From positions 50,232,475 to 50,296,474 of the forward strand of contig NW_026622808.1 of NCBI RefSeq assembly GCF_023065955.2: a stretch of 64,000 nt of DNA, read 5' to 3'. The translations under genes and the position numbers were made by a program. Shown here in pieces: positions 33,481 to 45,354 of the stretch (position 1 is the first letter of the stretch; every line of letters begins with the position of its first letter). Source of the DNA: Ursus arctos. Its lineage: Eukaryota; Chordata; Mammalia; Carnivora; Ursidae. The notes beneath the pieces are model-generated. The model made no database searches and had not been told where the DNA came from. It saw only the letters and a program-made list of their open reading frames with translations.

Positions 33481-35309
33481 AAAGACATGGGGGTGGACAC
33501 ATATATTATTTAGACTCAACAAAAAAGTATACAGCATGGCAACTGGCTGCGACCTCTTCTCTTATGAGTGACTGTTTCTGGTCTAGAATTTCCGGATCAG
33601 AAACTTGACTTTATGTAGGTGGAGCTGGATTTGTGCCATGTTGGTTTCTTAAATATTTATTGTGCACCTGCTGTTGCTATGTGTGCAGTGGCCAGAGGGA
33701 CTTAAGCAAGTTTAGACACTCTTTCAGTTGGTCACTTAAAACCAACTGAAAGTCAGTTTATTTAAATATTTTTAAATGAAATGAACATTTTTTTTTTTTT
33801 TTTCCTGAAATGCATTCCCGGTGATCTCTGCTTTAAACTGGGCAAAAACAACAGGAGGATTTCTTACTGGGCAGTCTGACTTTGGGTATTTGCTTAAATG
33901 ACTTTGAAGGCCAACTTAACTCATTTCCTGTCGGGATGACACTGGTTTATTAGACTTGGCCCAAGTCAGAGTTAATAGCTGTAATGGTTTCGAATGGTCC
34001 CAAATGATTCTCCTGCAGTGTGCCATTAGCAGATGGGGAGGGTTCCGCAGATGATATGCAACACGCACAGCCCTGCTTCAGCCATAGGAGATGGAAGGGA
34101 GGAACTGTTCCCAACTTAGATGTAGCTATGGACATTTGGAATCCTGGAAAGGAAGAGTTACTATTGTACTAAATACTAAACTGTTTTGCAATAGTTCTTT
34201 CCTAGTACTTTTTGGTTGTTGTTGTTTGAAATGATTACATGTGAAATGAATGCCATTTAAAAATGGCCCCAGCATTCAGAACTTGTTCAGATCACCCAAC
34301 TTCTCCGGCAAATGAATTAAAATATGCTAGGGTGTTTATGTTGTAAAGGGATAATAAGGCATGTCCTGAAGAGCAGTGGACTGGCAGCTTGCCCAGTGCC
34401 TGAGAAACACTACTAAGACTTTGGAATGGAAAAGTCCAGTCTTCAGTTAGCGTGTGTGTGTTGGGCTGTAAAGCTCAGAATTAAACTGTAAATTAGCATG
34501 CAGTGACCCCTGGTATTTTATTTTTGTTAATTAGGAATCTTTCAAATTCTGACAGGGAGTGCTTTGAGGCTGGTGGGGTGAGATGAAGCCCGGATGTAAA
34601 CCTTTACGGGGCTCCTATGCATGAAAGAGCGTCACCTGCTTATGTCCGTTTGAGTCTGTGCGACTATTGTTATTTATTTATTTATTTTTTTCCTTCATGG
34701 CTGGGCCACATATTATGTAGTTTTAATATCTACCCATGGTTCTTACCGCCTTATTTTTGGCCTCTCTTAATATCTTCCTTTATATATCTGTCATTAAGTT
34801 ATAATTGAAGCTTGGTGTTTTATATTTAGAATGATGCATGGAGGTTTAGCTGTGCCAGCCATTCAGGCTTAATAGCAAATGTTGGTTCATGCCAGAAAGT
34901 TCTTGAAATCTGGTCTCTTTTTTGGGATGTCCAATCTAAGCAAACAACCCCTTTTTACTCTTAAGCTGAAGGCCATGGGGAAGCAAGTCAGAAGAGTCTT
35001 CTGTATCTATATATGTATCTATACATGTAAGAGCGTCTTGTTTCTGATTAAAAAAAAAAAATTGGCTTGCTAGTTCACTCTTTAACCCAGAGTCACGCAG
35101 CCTCGAAAGCGGCTGCTTTGACAAGTCTTCCTATCACTTCGTTTCTTAGTTTACTGACTTTCACACAGGGTATCAGTGAATGCCAGCTCTAGAGTGGGCA
35201 CATAGTGATGGCAGATGACACCCAGGCCACAAGCTGCTTCCCAGGGGCTGCCAGACACTATCAGACATTTCACAGCTCCTGAATTCTCTGGATTTGGGCC
35301 ACTTTTGAG
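33481..35309 (+). other. Intronic DNA, nothing recognised
   Basis: A short 'aaatatttattgtgcacctg' L2/MIR-like piece near 33650 and a T-run at 33789-33803; otherwise unassigned. Confidence 0.45.
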
Positions 35310-35944
35310 CTCCATCCATCAATCCATATAACCAGTTATTCAGCTAATATTTACTGAGGTTTTAGTGTTTGCTAGGCACCCATCTAGATTTTAGGAGTGG
35401 AGCCGTGAACCAAACTGCTGAAAATCCTTATACTCATGGAGCTTACATGTGGGGGAAGGGAGGGCTGTAGAAATAAATACATACGTCAGTAGTAAAATAT
35501 ATACTATGATAAAGGGTGATAAGTCCTGTACAGGAGTTAAAGTGTGGTTGGCTTTGGGGTGACTTGTAATTTAAAATTGAGTAGGCAAGGGAGGCCTTCC
35601 TGAGAAAATGACATTTGAGGAAAGATCTCGAGGAGGTTAGAGAGTGGGTCACGCTTGCATTTGGAGGAGAAGCTCAGCAGACAGAGGGAAGGATAAGTAA
35701 CATAGACCCTGGATACGAGTGTACCCCATTCAGGATCAGCATGATGGCCGTAATGGCTGGGACAGGCTGAGCCAAGGGAAGAGTGATGGGAAAGGCAGGA
35801 CATGAGGTCAGGGAAGAAGTGGGATCCAAACGGTGGCAGACACTCTAGGGGTTTGTAAAGACTTTACCTTTTATTCATTAAAAATAGGGAGCCATTGCAG
35901 GTCCAGCGAGAGGAGTAAGGTGACCTGATGAATTCAGGTGGCAG
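35310..35944 (-). repeat. L2 LINE, antisense
   Basis: One of the best-preserved L2 copies here: 'cagctaatatttactgaggt', 'acccatctagattttaggag', 'ctcatggagcttacatgtgg', 'gaggccttcctgagaaaatg' and 'gggagccattgcaggtccag' in antisense order. Confidence 0.82.
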
Positions 35945-36130
35945 CTCAGTATGGTGGGGAAAACCGTGGTCTGAGAATTTGGAGATCCTTTTAAGTCAGT
36001 TTTGTCATTGTGCAGACGTGGATTTGTTCAGCATTCTGAGCTTCAGGGTTTTTTTTTTTTTTTTTTTTTTCCCCTCTTTATAAAGCAAGCTGGTGGACTA
36101 GATAATTTTTATTGACCTTGCAGGTTTTGA
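35945..36130 (+). repeat. MIR SINE with poly-T insertion
   Basis: 'tatggtggggaaaaccgtgg', then 'gagcttcagggttttttttt' with about 22 T residues (36049-36070) and 'tttataaagcaagctggtgg'. As at 19410-19640, the T run lies inside the Ser-like 'cctcagttt' core region. Confidence 0.55.
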
Positions 36131-36406
36131 TACTGTCTCTGTACTTACTGATTCCCGCCTCCGTCTCAGTGTGTGTGAGCATTTCGTATTTGTGGCTGAT
36201 TACATTTCTCTTTGAGTATGCACAGCTGGACCTCAGTGTGTGAAATATCTTACTGCACTTTATTTAATTTCTTGAAATTTTCCATAAACATCTCACATTG
36301 AAAACCTTGCCAATATGAAGTGATTTTATATATTGACATTAAAGGTTGCTTTCAGGGTAAATGGTGTGGGTAAACACAAATTATATGCTTTATCATATAG
36401 TTTCTT

Positions 36407-36606
36407 TTTTTTTTTTTAAAGATTTTATTTATTTATTTGACAGAGATAGAGACAGTCAGCGAGAGAGGGAACACAAGCAGGGGGAGTGGGAGAGGAAGAA
36501 GCAGGCTTCTAGCAGAGGAGCCTGATGTGGGGCTCGATCCCAGAACGCCGGGATCACGCCCTGAGCTGAAGGCAGCCGCTTAACCGCTGTGCCACCCAGG
36601 CGCCGC
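36407..36606 (-). mobile_element. Can-SINE, bear-type, young
   Basis: Reverse-oriented, carries cagaacgccgggatcacgcc and ends gccacccaggcgccgc. Duplication atagtttctt flanks it (36397-36406, 36607-36616). The low divergence from the copy at 57054-57252 suggests recent insertion. Confidence 0.93.
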
Positions 36607-36616
36607 ATAGTTTCTT

Positions 36617-37589
36617 AATACTATTTTTTTGCCCTTTTGGTTACAGAAATGGAGCTAATTTATTAAGTGTTACAGTGAGCTATCAATTGAGATAGAGTGA
36701 TAAATAAAACACAGCTTCTGCCCCTCAGGGAGCTGAGTAGGAGGAGACAGTCCTGGTTAAGGGAGTACCCCACAAAGCAGTCTTAATGGCAGGAAATAGG
36801 GCAGAAAGCATGGCCAGCCTGAGGCCTGTGGGAGTCCCACATAGACTAATATTCAGATGCACCATCTCACCGGTATTTTTAAGTATGTTCCACCAGCCAG
36901 TTAGACCTAGTACCATGTGGGGTAGGAGGTGCCAGGGACCCAGCAGCTTCTCTTCTACAGCTTTGAGCAATTTGGCTCTGCCCCAAACTTGCATCTCACT
37001 GTTAAGCACGTCAATCTTTTGTTAATCGGCTCTAAGGCAGTTTAAGGACCGTCTTTTGTTACTCAAGAGTTTGGGCATCTCAACCCTCTCCCTTCCATCA
37101 GAATATTTCTTCCACTTCCTGTGAGAGTTTAGTACCTTTATAGACTGGTGCTTCAGATAGACAATGGCTGGTCAGCTTATTTATCTCCCCTGTGGGAAAA
37201 TATCGCTCTTGCCTTGCCTTACCTTCAGGTCTTCAGTGTGTGCTCTGTCAGGAGTAAGAGGGGCCCCCATCATGTCACTCACTGACAATCTGTTCCTCAT
37301 GTTCTGTTAACTGGCTTCATCTTGGGCAGCCAAAAAAATGTTCTAAGTCTCCAGGTTAGGGATTCTGGAAACAACTCCCCAGGAGATAAGAGGGCTGCCG
37401 CTTGCCCAGACTGGCCCTTCAGCTGTTTCCTGGCATGTGCTGGGGCACCGGAGGCCTTGCTGCTGAGGACAGCTACCATGGTTGTGAACACCCTGACTTT
37501 AGCTAGCCCTTTAGCACCTAAGCTGGGAACAGAGCCAAGAACTCTTGACTCTGATGTCACACTACTTCCTTTTAATTTTTTTCTACCTC
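36617..37589 (+). other. Intronic DNA, mostly unassigned
   Basis: About 36640-36740 is a weak antisense L2-like piece ('gataaataaaacacagcttc', 'cccctcagggagctgag'). The rest has no recognised feature. Confidence 0.4.
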
Positions 37590-38140
37590 AGGCCTTTTCA
37601 CACATTGCTCCTGCCCTCTAGAAAACTTTTCTACCACTCTCCTTTCTACTTTCTACTCCATCATTCAGTCTCAACTTAAAGGTTGCCTCCTGACCCCATT
37701 TCCTTGCCCCTCACCTGAGTTAGCTGTGCTGTTCCTTTTTCCTTCCTTTCTTCTTTCCTTCCTTCCTAAGAGAGAGAGATAGGGTGGGGAGGGACTGAGT
37801 AGAAGGGGAGAATCTTAAGGAGGCTCCATGCCCAGCACAGAGCCTGATAAATCTCATGAGGTTGAAACCATGACCTGAGCCAAAATCAAGACTGATGCTT
37901 AACCGACTGAGCCACCCAGGCTCCCTCCTTTATGGTTTCTTGGTCTTTTCCTTCGTACCACCTACTCACATACTTAATTACTTACATAATTATCCTATAC
38001 TTGTCTTTGTGTTCAGTATGTGTTTCCCAACTTCATGAGGCCAGAGAGCACAGTGATTTTGTTCACTATTGTGTTCCCAGAGGTTAGCCCAGGACCTGCA
38101 CAGATAGGCACTGTATAAATATTTGTTGATTAAGTGAGTC
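37590..38140 (+). repeat. L2 LINE 3' end, split by a SINE
   Basis: 'tcacacattgctcctgccct', 'attcagtctcaacttaaagg' and, after the SINE, 'actattgtgttcccagaggt' and 'tgtataaatatttgttgatt' follow the L2 3' end in order. Confidence 0.8.
37738..37926 (-). mobile_element. Older diverged Can-SINE nested in L2
   Basis: Reverse-oriented, ends actgagccacccaggctccc; the tail is a (CTTC)n-like tract instead of TTTATT. It is more diverged than the other copies and has 'aaaccatgacctgagccaaa' in place of the bear-type variant. Confidence 0.85.
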
Positions 38141-39019
38141 CCTAAGTAAAAGAATAAAATGATTAAAAGGCAGACTCTGCATTTTCTCTTGTCTGTTCAT
38201 ATTAAGTGTCTGTGCCTATCCTGGCTAAGGGTAACAACTGTTATTGACTTTGCATTTTATTGAGGATGCTGAAGATGTGATTTTTGTCTCCAGCATAACT
38301 CTGTGGCCTTGTGGAATTTTATTAAAGTTGTCTCTGCAAAAACCAGAACTCAATGACACATACAACTCAGCATTCTTTAACTGGTGTAGGCTTGACATGT
38401 TGGGCTATGATTTATCAATTTATTTTGCTGTAGTTGCATTTTTATTCCTTAATTCTGTTTCCAGAAATGAGCTTTAATTCTGTTTAGGTCCTCCTCCATT
38501 CTATTTATTGAAAATGAATAGAGAAACTATTGCTTTTTCTTAATAGGATTCATAATGCTTTTTGGGGGGGATTTATTTTGGCTTACATAATGGGACTTCT
38601 AAGAGGGTGGGAATAGAAAAATGAGTAGTGCTTTCTCTAGAAGAAAGAACAAAGTTTCCTACTGTGTGTAAAAAGGAAAAGCAGCATCCACAGTGGCCCT
38701 TCTTTATTTCTAAAACTAAACTGTCTTAAGTGTTCATATCACAAAGATGGGCTTTTCCCAAGCCAGGTTGGCATATGTAATTTATAGAGAAAGCATGCAT
38801 TGTTCTGCCGTATGCATTGCGGTTACACTGGCTCCCATAAGATTAGCTCAACAGTATCTATGAATAGTCACACCCTAAATTACACGAACCGAACAGTTTT
38901 AAAGAGGTGGAAAATCTGATGCCTACTGTTTCCCAGACACATATGCCTCAGGAAAAAATTTGGGGAGGTGGGGAGTGAAACCCAAACATTGCTACCTTAT
39001 ATTCGCCAATGTAGCATTT
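38141..39019 (+). other. Intronic DNA, nothing recognised
   Basis: Unassigned; no exon-like sequence. Confidence 0.4.
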
Positions 39020-39685
39020 GTTGGTTGTGTGACCCTGGGCAACTGAATTAACTTCTCTGAGTCCCAGCGCCTCCGTCTGTAAAGTAGAGATAAAAATACC
39101 ACCTACATCAGTTATTATGAGAATTCCATGAGATAATGTATGGAAAGTGTCACAATGTCCAGCACGTTATAAATGCCCTAGAGATACAATTATTACTTGG
39201 AAGATAGTGCAGTGAATGGGTGGTAGTTAAGGGCACAGACTCTGGAGGTCCTGGCTTGGGTTTGAATCCTGGATCTGCAGCTTGTTGGCTGGGTCATCTT
39301 GACCTAGTAACTTGACGTTTCTATGTTTGAGCTTCCCCATGGGTAGAATGAGGATAGTAGTAATACCTGCTACTAAGAGTTGTCCTGAAAATTAACTGTC
39401 AACTGTTGGTTCGTGCGAAGTGCTATGTAAATGTTTGCAGTTGTGATGAAGAAGCCTGCAGATAGATGGTCTAAGGTCATAAGTCAAGTTCCGTTATGTA
39501 TCAGATGTACCAACATGAGGTTGTCAACTTCTTTGAGACTCATTTTCCCTCTTTTTTGTAAAATGAAGGTGGTTCTAGTTGTAGTGCCAAGTTTTATGAG
39601 AAATCAATGAGATAATGCATGTGTCAAGTGCTTAGAATAGGGAGTGGCAGGTGGAAATTACTCAATAAATCATAACTATAGCAAA
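39020..39685 (+). repeat. Three consecutive MIR SINEs, same strand
   Basis: First, 39020-39200: 'gtgtgaccctgggcaactga', 'ccatgagataatgtatgg'. Second, 39206-39440: 'ggttgaatcctgg'-like 'gggtttgaatcctggatctg', 'aagtgctatgtaaatgtttg'. Third, 39510-39685: 'gagactcattttccctcttt', 'ttactcaataaatcataact'. All are plus-oriented and directly follow one another. Confidence 0.78.
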
Positions 39686-40689
39686 GATTTTTCTTATAAT
39701 TGTCACTACTACCACTATTATTGCTTCTATTATTTTGAATTCCATTGGTAATATATCTCTGGCTTATATAGAACTTATATGGTAGTATGGATTCCACAGA
39801 CCCTCTATGGAAGTCCATTGCTTCATAAGTAGGAAATAATGTTGAGGCCTGTCATTACTGTTGGTATATTTATATAAATGGAGCTATTTCAGGAAATTGA
39901 AAATACTCAGTAAAAGTCTTACAATCATGCATTTATGATTTTTAGGTCACAAACGATTGAAATCAGTCAGGGTCAGTGTTAGGTGGACAGTGTTATATTC
40001 ATGGAAAATGACTCCTAGGAAACATTAGGAGCTAAAATTTCCAAAATACAGAAATAAAAAGCCATTACATAAACCATGTTTAAATCAAGTCTGTTTCTAT
40101 TTCATATCTTCACTGGGATTGTGTTCATAGAGTAAAGTTTTGACATTGTTTAAATTTCTGATGTTAAAGCTCACTTATGACTGATAACCATGCATCATAA
40201 CCATGCATCACCGGAAATGGATGAACACTGATTCCAATGTTTGTAACATTTTCCATTTTAGTCATTTGGGTCACTGTTTCTACAGTATCTCTATTTAAAC
40301 TTTTGTGTTGTTTTGCAATATATCTTTAAGTTCAACTTCCTTTTTTTTAAAAATAAGGTAGGGAAGGAAAAACAGTGATTATAGTACAGAGCTATAAATG
40401 GCATTTGAGAGAAGCAGGGCTTTGACTAGCATTTGGCCGCAAGTCCCCTGTGTTTTAATGGAAGATGGGAGCTTGCACTGGGCAGTTGGGTGTGCAAAGA
40501 AGTGCAAATGGTTGTACCAGCCCTAGGTGGTCAGATACTCAAGTCAAACGTGGAAGTGCTGATGAAATTCCTAGATTGTGTTCTGGAAGGATGAGTAAAG
40601 TTATTCAATCAAAAGTATATGGGAGAGCTTCCTTGGGGGTATATGCAAATATCTGCTGAGAGTATGGGAGTGGTTTGAAGGCTGGAACC
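39686..40689 (+). other. Intronic DNA, nothing recognised
   Basis: Contains a local duplication 'ataaccatgcatca' at 40184-40211 (two adjacent copies). Otherwise unassigned. Confidence 0.45.
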
Positions 40690-41085
40690 TCGAGGGGAAA
40701 TTAATTCAAGTTCAAGTTCAGTGTTATAGGGGCCATAGAATGGAGGACAGTTTCACCCATGATTAGGAGGATGGGCATTATTCAAAGGCCAGTAGGGAGG
40801 CATGGAAAAATTTTAAGTAGGAGCTGTGGGATTCTACTTGTGTTTCTAAAAAGGTCATTGTGGCCGTGCCATAGAGAGTGGATAGCAGAGGGTAATGACA
40901 AAAGAAGACCAGTGAAGAGCAGTGCAGGCAGGAGATGGTACTATCTGTGACTTGCCTGGTGGTTGGAGAGATGGAGAGAAGAGGGTGGAAATTAAGAGAT
41001 ACTAGGGGATGAAGAAGCACAGGCCTGGTTGATTGGTTGGACTTAGGTGGGAAGAGAATAAGGAAAGAAGAATGGCTTTCAGTCA
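40690..41085 (-). repeat. L2 LINE internal 3' part, antisense
   Basis: 'aaaggtcattgtggccgtgc', 'gaagagcagtgcaggcagga' and 'gatggttggacttaggtggg'-like text follow the antisense L2 consensus distal to its 3' end. Confidence 0.6.
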
Positions 41086-41641
41086 GGTTTACATTTTCAT
41101 GCATGAAAACAAATAAAGATTCATTCATCTCCCCTACAAGAAGCCCAGGGGGTCCGTAACCACAGCCATTCTTTTAGTGGCTCCATGGTTTCAGATCCAT
41201 CCTCACAGCCATTTGTCTTGGCTTTTTCCTACTGTTTTTCACTTCGTGGTTTCAAAATGGCTACCGTCTCTCCAGAAATCACATCTGCTTTAAGAAGAGG
41301 GGAAAGGGAAGAGGAGTAGCATCTCTACCAGGAAAAAACACAGGCTTTCCCAGGAACACCCCTGCCCATAAACGTCTCCTTGTGTCTCAGTGGCTGGAAC
41401 TGTGTTACATGGCATCTCCTGTCTGGGCACATTGCTGCCCTGAGCAAGTTCTAGTTCTGTTAGTAGCAAGCAAAGGAAGTGGGTTTGCCTCACCAAGATT
41501 TCTGGTAAGAGGTGGAGGGGTATGCAATGTTTGAGGACATGGAGGAATTTAATAACATGGGTGGGAAATGTCAATGGGCATGTTTTCTTTCAACTCTGCA
41601 ATCAGCCCCAAGCTGTAATTTCTCATTAACGTGTAAATTTT
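41086..41641 (+). other. Intronic DNA, nothing recognised
   Basis: Unassigned. Confidence 0.4.
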
Positions 41642-41835
41642 GGGGCGCCTGGGTGCCTCAGTCCTTAAGTGGCTGCCTTAGGGCTCAGGTCATGATCCCA
41701 GCGTTCTGGGATCGAGCCCTGCATCCAGCTCCCTGCTCAGTGGAAAACCTGCTTCTCCCTCTCCCACTCCCCCTGCTTGTGTTCCCTCTCTCGCTGCCTC
41801 TCTGTCAAATAAATAAATAAAATCTTTAAAAAAAA
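41642..41835 (+). mobile_element. Can-SINE, plus strand
   Basis: Head ggggcgcctgggtgcctcag, middle gatcccagcgttctgggatc, tail aaataaataaataaaatcttt. Ten-base duplication tgtaaatttt (41632-41641, 41836-41845). Confidence 0.94.
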
Positions 41836-42394
41836 TGTAAATTTTTAAGTTCTACTATATATTCGTTAGTTACCTTCAAACATTATAACACCAAGTTGTT
41901 TTTAAAATCTATTAAACAGATCTTGCTTCCTGTCCGATTAAAATTCTCAACTTTACAAAAGACATTTTTCTCAAATTTATTCCAAATCTTCCTTATCCCT
42001 AATTTTTTAGTGGACCTCTTTGGGTCTAGAGCAGATGAGGACAGTTCCATTTGGCATTCCCTTACTTATGTGCAAGTAAAATCAGGGGAGTGCATGATGG
42101 AAAATGTCATACCCTTTACTATGACTTTTGTATCTGTGAAGGATATAATTATTCCATGTTTAAAACTAGAGAGGGGAAATGTTTGTTCACTTTTTTTTGA
42201 AGGTAACGTTATTCAGGATATCATAAGGTGCAAATATTTGTCTTCTACTCTAGTTTAATTCAAGAAGGTCTTCTCACCTAATAAATGCAGAATTCTGTTG
42301 GTGACTGTTTTAGCTAACAGCAGTTCTGAGGAGAAATTACTTTCCAGGTTTTGAGGTACAGCAGAAAAGGAGAGAGTTTTGGAAGGAGGTAGCT
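41836..42394 (+). other. Intronic DNA, nothing recognised
   Basis: A 120-codon plus-strand frame at 41896-42258 has no recognisable domain or exon-like borders and is treated as chance. Confidence 0.4.
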
Positions 42395-42480
42395 CAAGTC
42401 TTCCACTTCGCTTTGTGATCTTGGGAATATTGCTTAACCTCTCTGAACTGGTTTAGTCTATGAATTGGGATGATATACAT
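42395..42480 (+). repeat. MIR SINE core fragment
   Basis: 'tttgtgatcttgggaatatt' and 'gcttaacctctctgaactgg' match the MIR core. Confidence 0.65.
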
Positions 42481-42559
42481 ATACAGAAATAGCTCAGGCA
42501 CAAGGGTGGCTGGGGCACACTCTTGGTGCAAACAAAATATAGTGGGGTCGGATAGGGAG

Positions 42560-43300
42560 AGATTAATTTCTCTTCGGAGACTTAAAAAAGGCTTTGTGGC
42601 AGAGGGAATTTGAACTCCATGTTGGAGAATGCAGAGGGTTTACCGGATGATGGAGGATGGTCCTAGGCTGGGCAAATGCACGGTACGTAGGATGTGTTTG
42701 AGGATTCCAGGGATTATTGTTTTCAGTAAAGGACAAAATGAGGAAAGCCTTGGAAGTGTGGCTGAGTGAGTTTGGACTTTGTTCTGTAGGAATAGGTGTA
42801 GGGGAGCAACTAAAGACATTTAAAAATTACATACAAATTGAATTTTGATGGAAGTAGACTTAATGGGTCAAAGAACGTGTACATTGAAAATTTTCATAGA
42901 TTTAAAAATTAAACTTTTTATTTTGAGATAATTGTAGACTCTGATTCCTAAAATACATGGTTTTAAGAAATTATCCTGAGGGCGCCCATGTGCCTGCCTA
43001 GTTTTCCCCGATGGTAGCATCTAATACAACATCACAACCAGGAAACCAACTGAAGACTTTTGAGGGGGTCTGTGATATGTCCAGTCTGTGTTTTAAGTGG
43101 GTGGTCCTGGTGGGGACAGACTGGAATGGATTGGGGGTACAACATGGAGGCTAGCAGACCCTTAGGATGTTCTTGCAATGATCTAGGGGAGGGCATGAAG
43201 ACGATGGTGATGGGTTTGGAAAGGAGGGGATAACCGAGGTAAGAATAACAGGATTTGGCAATCACGTGGGATGATAAGACCAGTTGGTACTTTGTGCAAC
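42560..43300 (-). repeat. L2 LINE antisense, interrupted by an L1 fragment
   Basis: 'ggctttgtggcagagggaat', 'gcctaggctgggcaaatgca'-like text and 'gagtttggactttgttctgt' form the first part; 'aggatgttcttgcaatgatc' and 'ggtgatgggtttggaaagga' form the second. Between about 42890 and 43040 lies an antisense L1 3' fragment ('gagataattgtagactctga', 'caacatcacaaccaggaaac'). Confidence 0.6.
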
Positions 43301-43713
43301 TGCTCAACCAAGGGTGGACCAACTAGTGTGCCAGTCCCTCGTTAACTACTGTGGGGGTGAAAAGATGATCTAACGGAGATGAGGCCAGGTGGAAACTCAG
43401 ACTGAACAAGAGCATGAGCCCTTCGTACAGGGGCAAGTACTGTTCTGCTGCTGCTGGTTATTACCATGATGGAATGTAGGTCCAGTGTGGCTGCTATTCT
43501 GATTTCTCAGAAACCAGAAGTCTAGATTTTTATCTGAGATCTCCCAATTTTAAATGTTACCTAATATAATTAAAAAAAAAAAAAAAAGAGAGAGAAGGAT
43601 GCATACGAACTAGCACTCATTTGTGGCCTGGATTCGCCTCACGAATGCCCAGTTCCTCCCCTCTGTTTTCTCGATGGAATATTTAGAGCTTATTTCAGAA
43701 ATGTTTCGAGCTT
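43301..43713 (+). other. Intronic DNA, nothing recognised
   Basis: An A-run at 43572-43587 may be the tail of an unseen old element. Confidence 0.4.
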
Positions 43714-44215
43714 ATCTCGGTTGCCTGTTGTGTAACAAATGACCCAAACTAAGTGGCTCAAAGCAATAACGCTTTTATTATACCTCACGGTTTTGAGGGT
43801 TAACTGGTTTCACCTTGGCAGTTCTTCTGCTGGTCTGGCTTGGGATCCTTCCAGTAGTCGCAGTTAGGTGATGGTCAGGGCTGAAGAAATCTGGATATCC
43901 GTCTTGAGGGCTGAGACAATTGGAACTTTCTATTCCTTATATGGTTTCAGGGTCTCTTGTGGCCTCTCCATGTGATCTCTCAAGTAGGGTCACTGAATTC
44001 CTTGCCTGGTGCCTCAGGCCTCTGCACAGTCAATGTTCCAAGACAAAGTAAGTGGAAGCTACCAGTCTCCTTATGACTAGGTCCAGAATTGCCAAAGCAT
44101 CACCTTTGCCACATGGTCTTGGTTAGCACAAGTCAAGAGGCCAGCCCAGAATCACTGTGGGAGGGGACTACACAAGGGTATGAACACTGGGCAGCCTGGT
44201 TTAGTTGATCGTAGG
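43714..44215 (-). repeat. MLT1-like solo LTR (ERVL-MaLR class), antisense
   Basis: 'tgtgtaacaaatgacccaaa', 'agtggctcaaagcaataacg', 'ttcttctgctggtctggctt' and 'gaggccagcccagaatcact' follow the reverse complement of an old MLT1-type LTR with its AATAAA signal region. No internal retroviral gene is present. Subfamily is uncertain. Confidence 0.55.
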
Positions 44216-44699
44216 CCATCTTTGGAAATGACCTACAGCCATCGTAGGAGACTACAGCTGAAGTCAAGATGTCCACATGGTGGTGACATTGTTTATTAAG
44301 ATAAGCCATCAAGACAGGGCAAATTGTCCTGCTTGCTAGCTCATGTTCCTCTGAAGTTTTTGGAGAAAACATCGTTTAATTTTTTTTTTTTAATGGTAAC
44401 TGTGATTTTGAAGAAATTTGGTTTTTAATATAATGGCTTCTTTGGACACATAAATCATTTTGTAGTCTTTTGGGTTCCAGTCCTTTAAAAAACTAATAAT
44501 AATAAGTGGTGAGACAGATCTACTCTGGTTTTGCTGAGGGTGTGTTTTTCACGTATGTAACCAGCTTGTTAACGTTGCGTCCCTAACCATGTAACCCTTC
44601 AGAAAAGGAGCCCTCAAATCAAATCTGTTGAATTTGGAGTGGTAAATCTTTCCTGGCCCTAAACAGGTGCAGCTAAAGGTCCATTCTCCTGGTGCTTTT
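44216..44699 (+). other. Intronic DNA, nothing recognised
   Basis: Unassigned. Confidence 0.4.
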
Positions 44700-44890
44700 G
44701 TATTCCTAAAACCTAGAACCAGCTACATAATTTGTGGGGCCCAGAGCATAATGGAAATGTAGGACCCATTTTTAAAAAATTAACCATTTCAAGACCGTAA
44801 CAGAAGGGTATTTAACCAAACCCAGGTCCTATGTGATTACCCAAGTCACTGCCCCTCAGGCCAGCCCTGCTCAGACTCTGGAACTTGTGT
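44700..44890. repeat. Old MER-type repeat, family uncertain
   Basis: 'ataatttgtggggcccagag' and 'aatggaaatgtaggacccat' resemble a common mammalian repeat with 'ataatttgtggggcccagtg'. I cannot name it. Confidence 0.4.
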
Positions 44891-45354
44891 GCAGATGTTG
44901 GGGTAAAGTATATTTTTCCAAAAGAGGGTTATTGGCTCTAATCAAATTCTCAGTTGATACTGACATCCCAGAAAGTTTCAGAAGCACTGCTCAGACAAAT
45001 CAGAAAAGGTAGAAGCTTTGTGTTGGAACAGTTCTCTGTCTGAAGCAGACAGTATACCTTCTGGCCACAGCACCTGGTCTTGGCAGGCATTAGACAGAGC
45101 TTCCTGCCAGTCAGTCTTCCTGAATTCCAGTCACACCAGTGCAGTAGGGACAGTTCATGCTGTTTAGTGTTTGACGGGTTGTCTCCTGCGTGTCTTTCTG
45201 TCTTTTTACTGAGCTCTGTTTCTGAAGCGTACAGAATGGATTGCCTGTCTTATCTATGGGCATGTCAGTGCATTTGGAAGACCCACTAGCACAGTTCATT
45301 ATGTTAGGGTTTGGGGTTTGGGGGTCAAAGTCTGGAAGGTAGTCGGTAGACTGT
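44891..45354 (+). other. Intronic DNA, nothing recognised
   Basis: Unassigned. Confidence 0.4.

Noticed and set aside
43263..43268. Isolated CACGTG E-boxes (also 7145, 17203, 21016, 58557)
   Set aside because: Six-base matches of this kind are expected by chance several times in the window and lack the flanking CLEAR/M-box bases.
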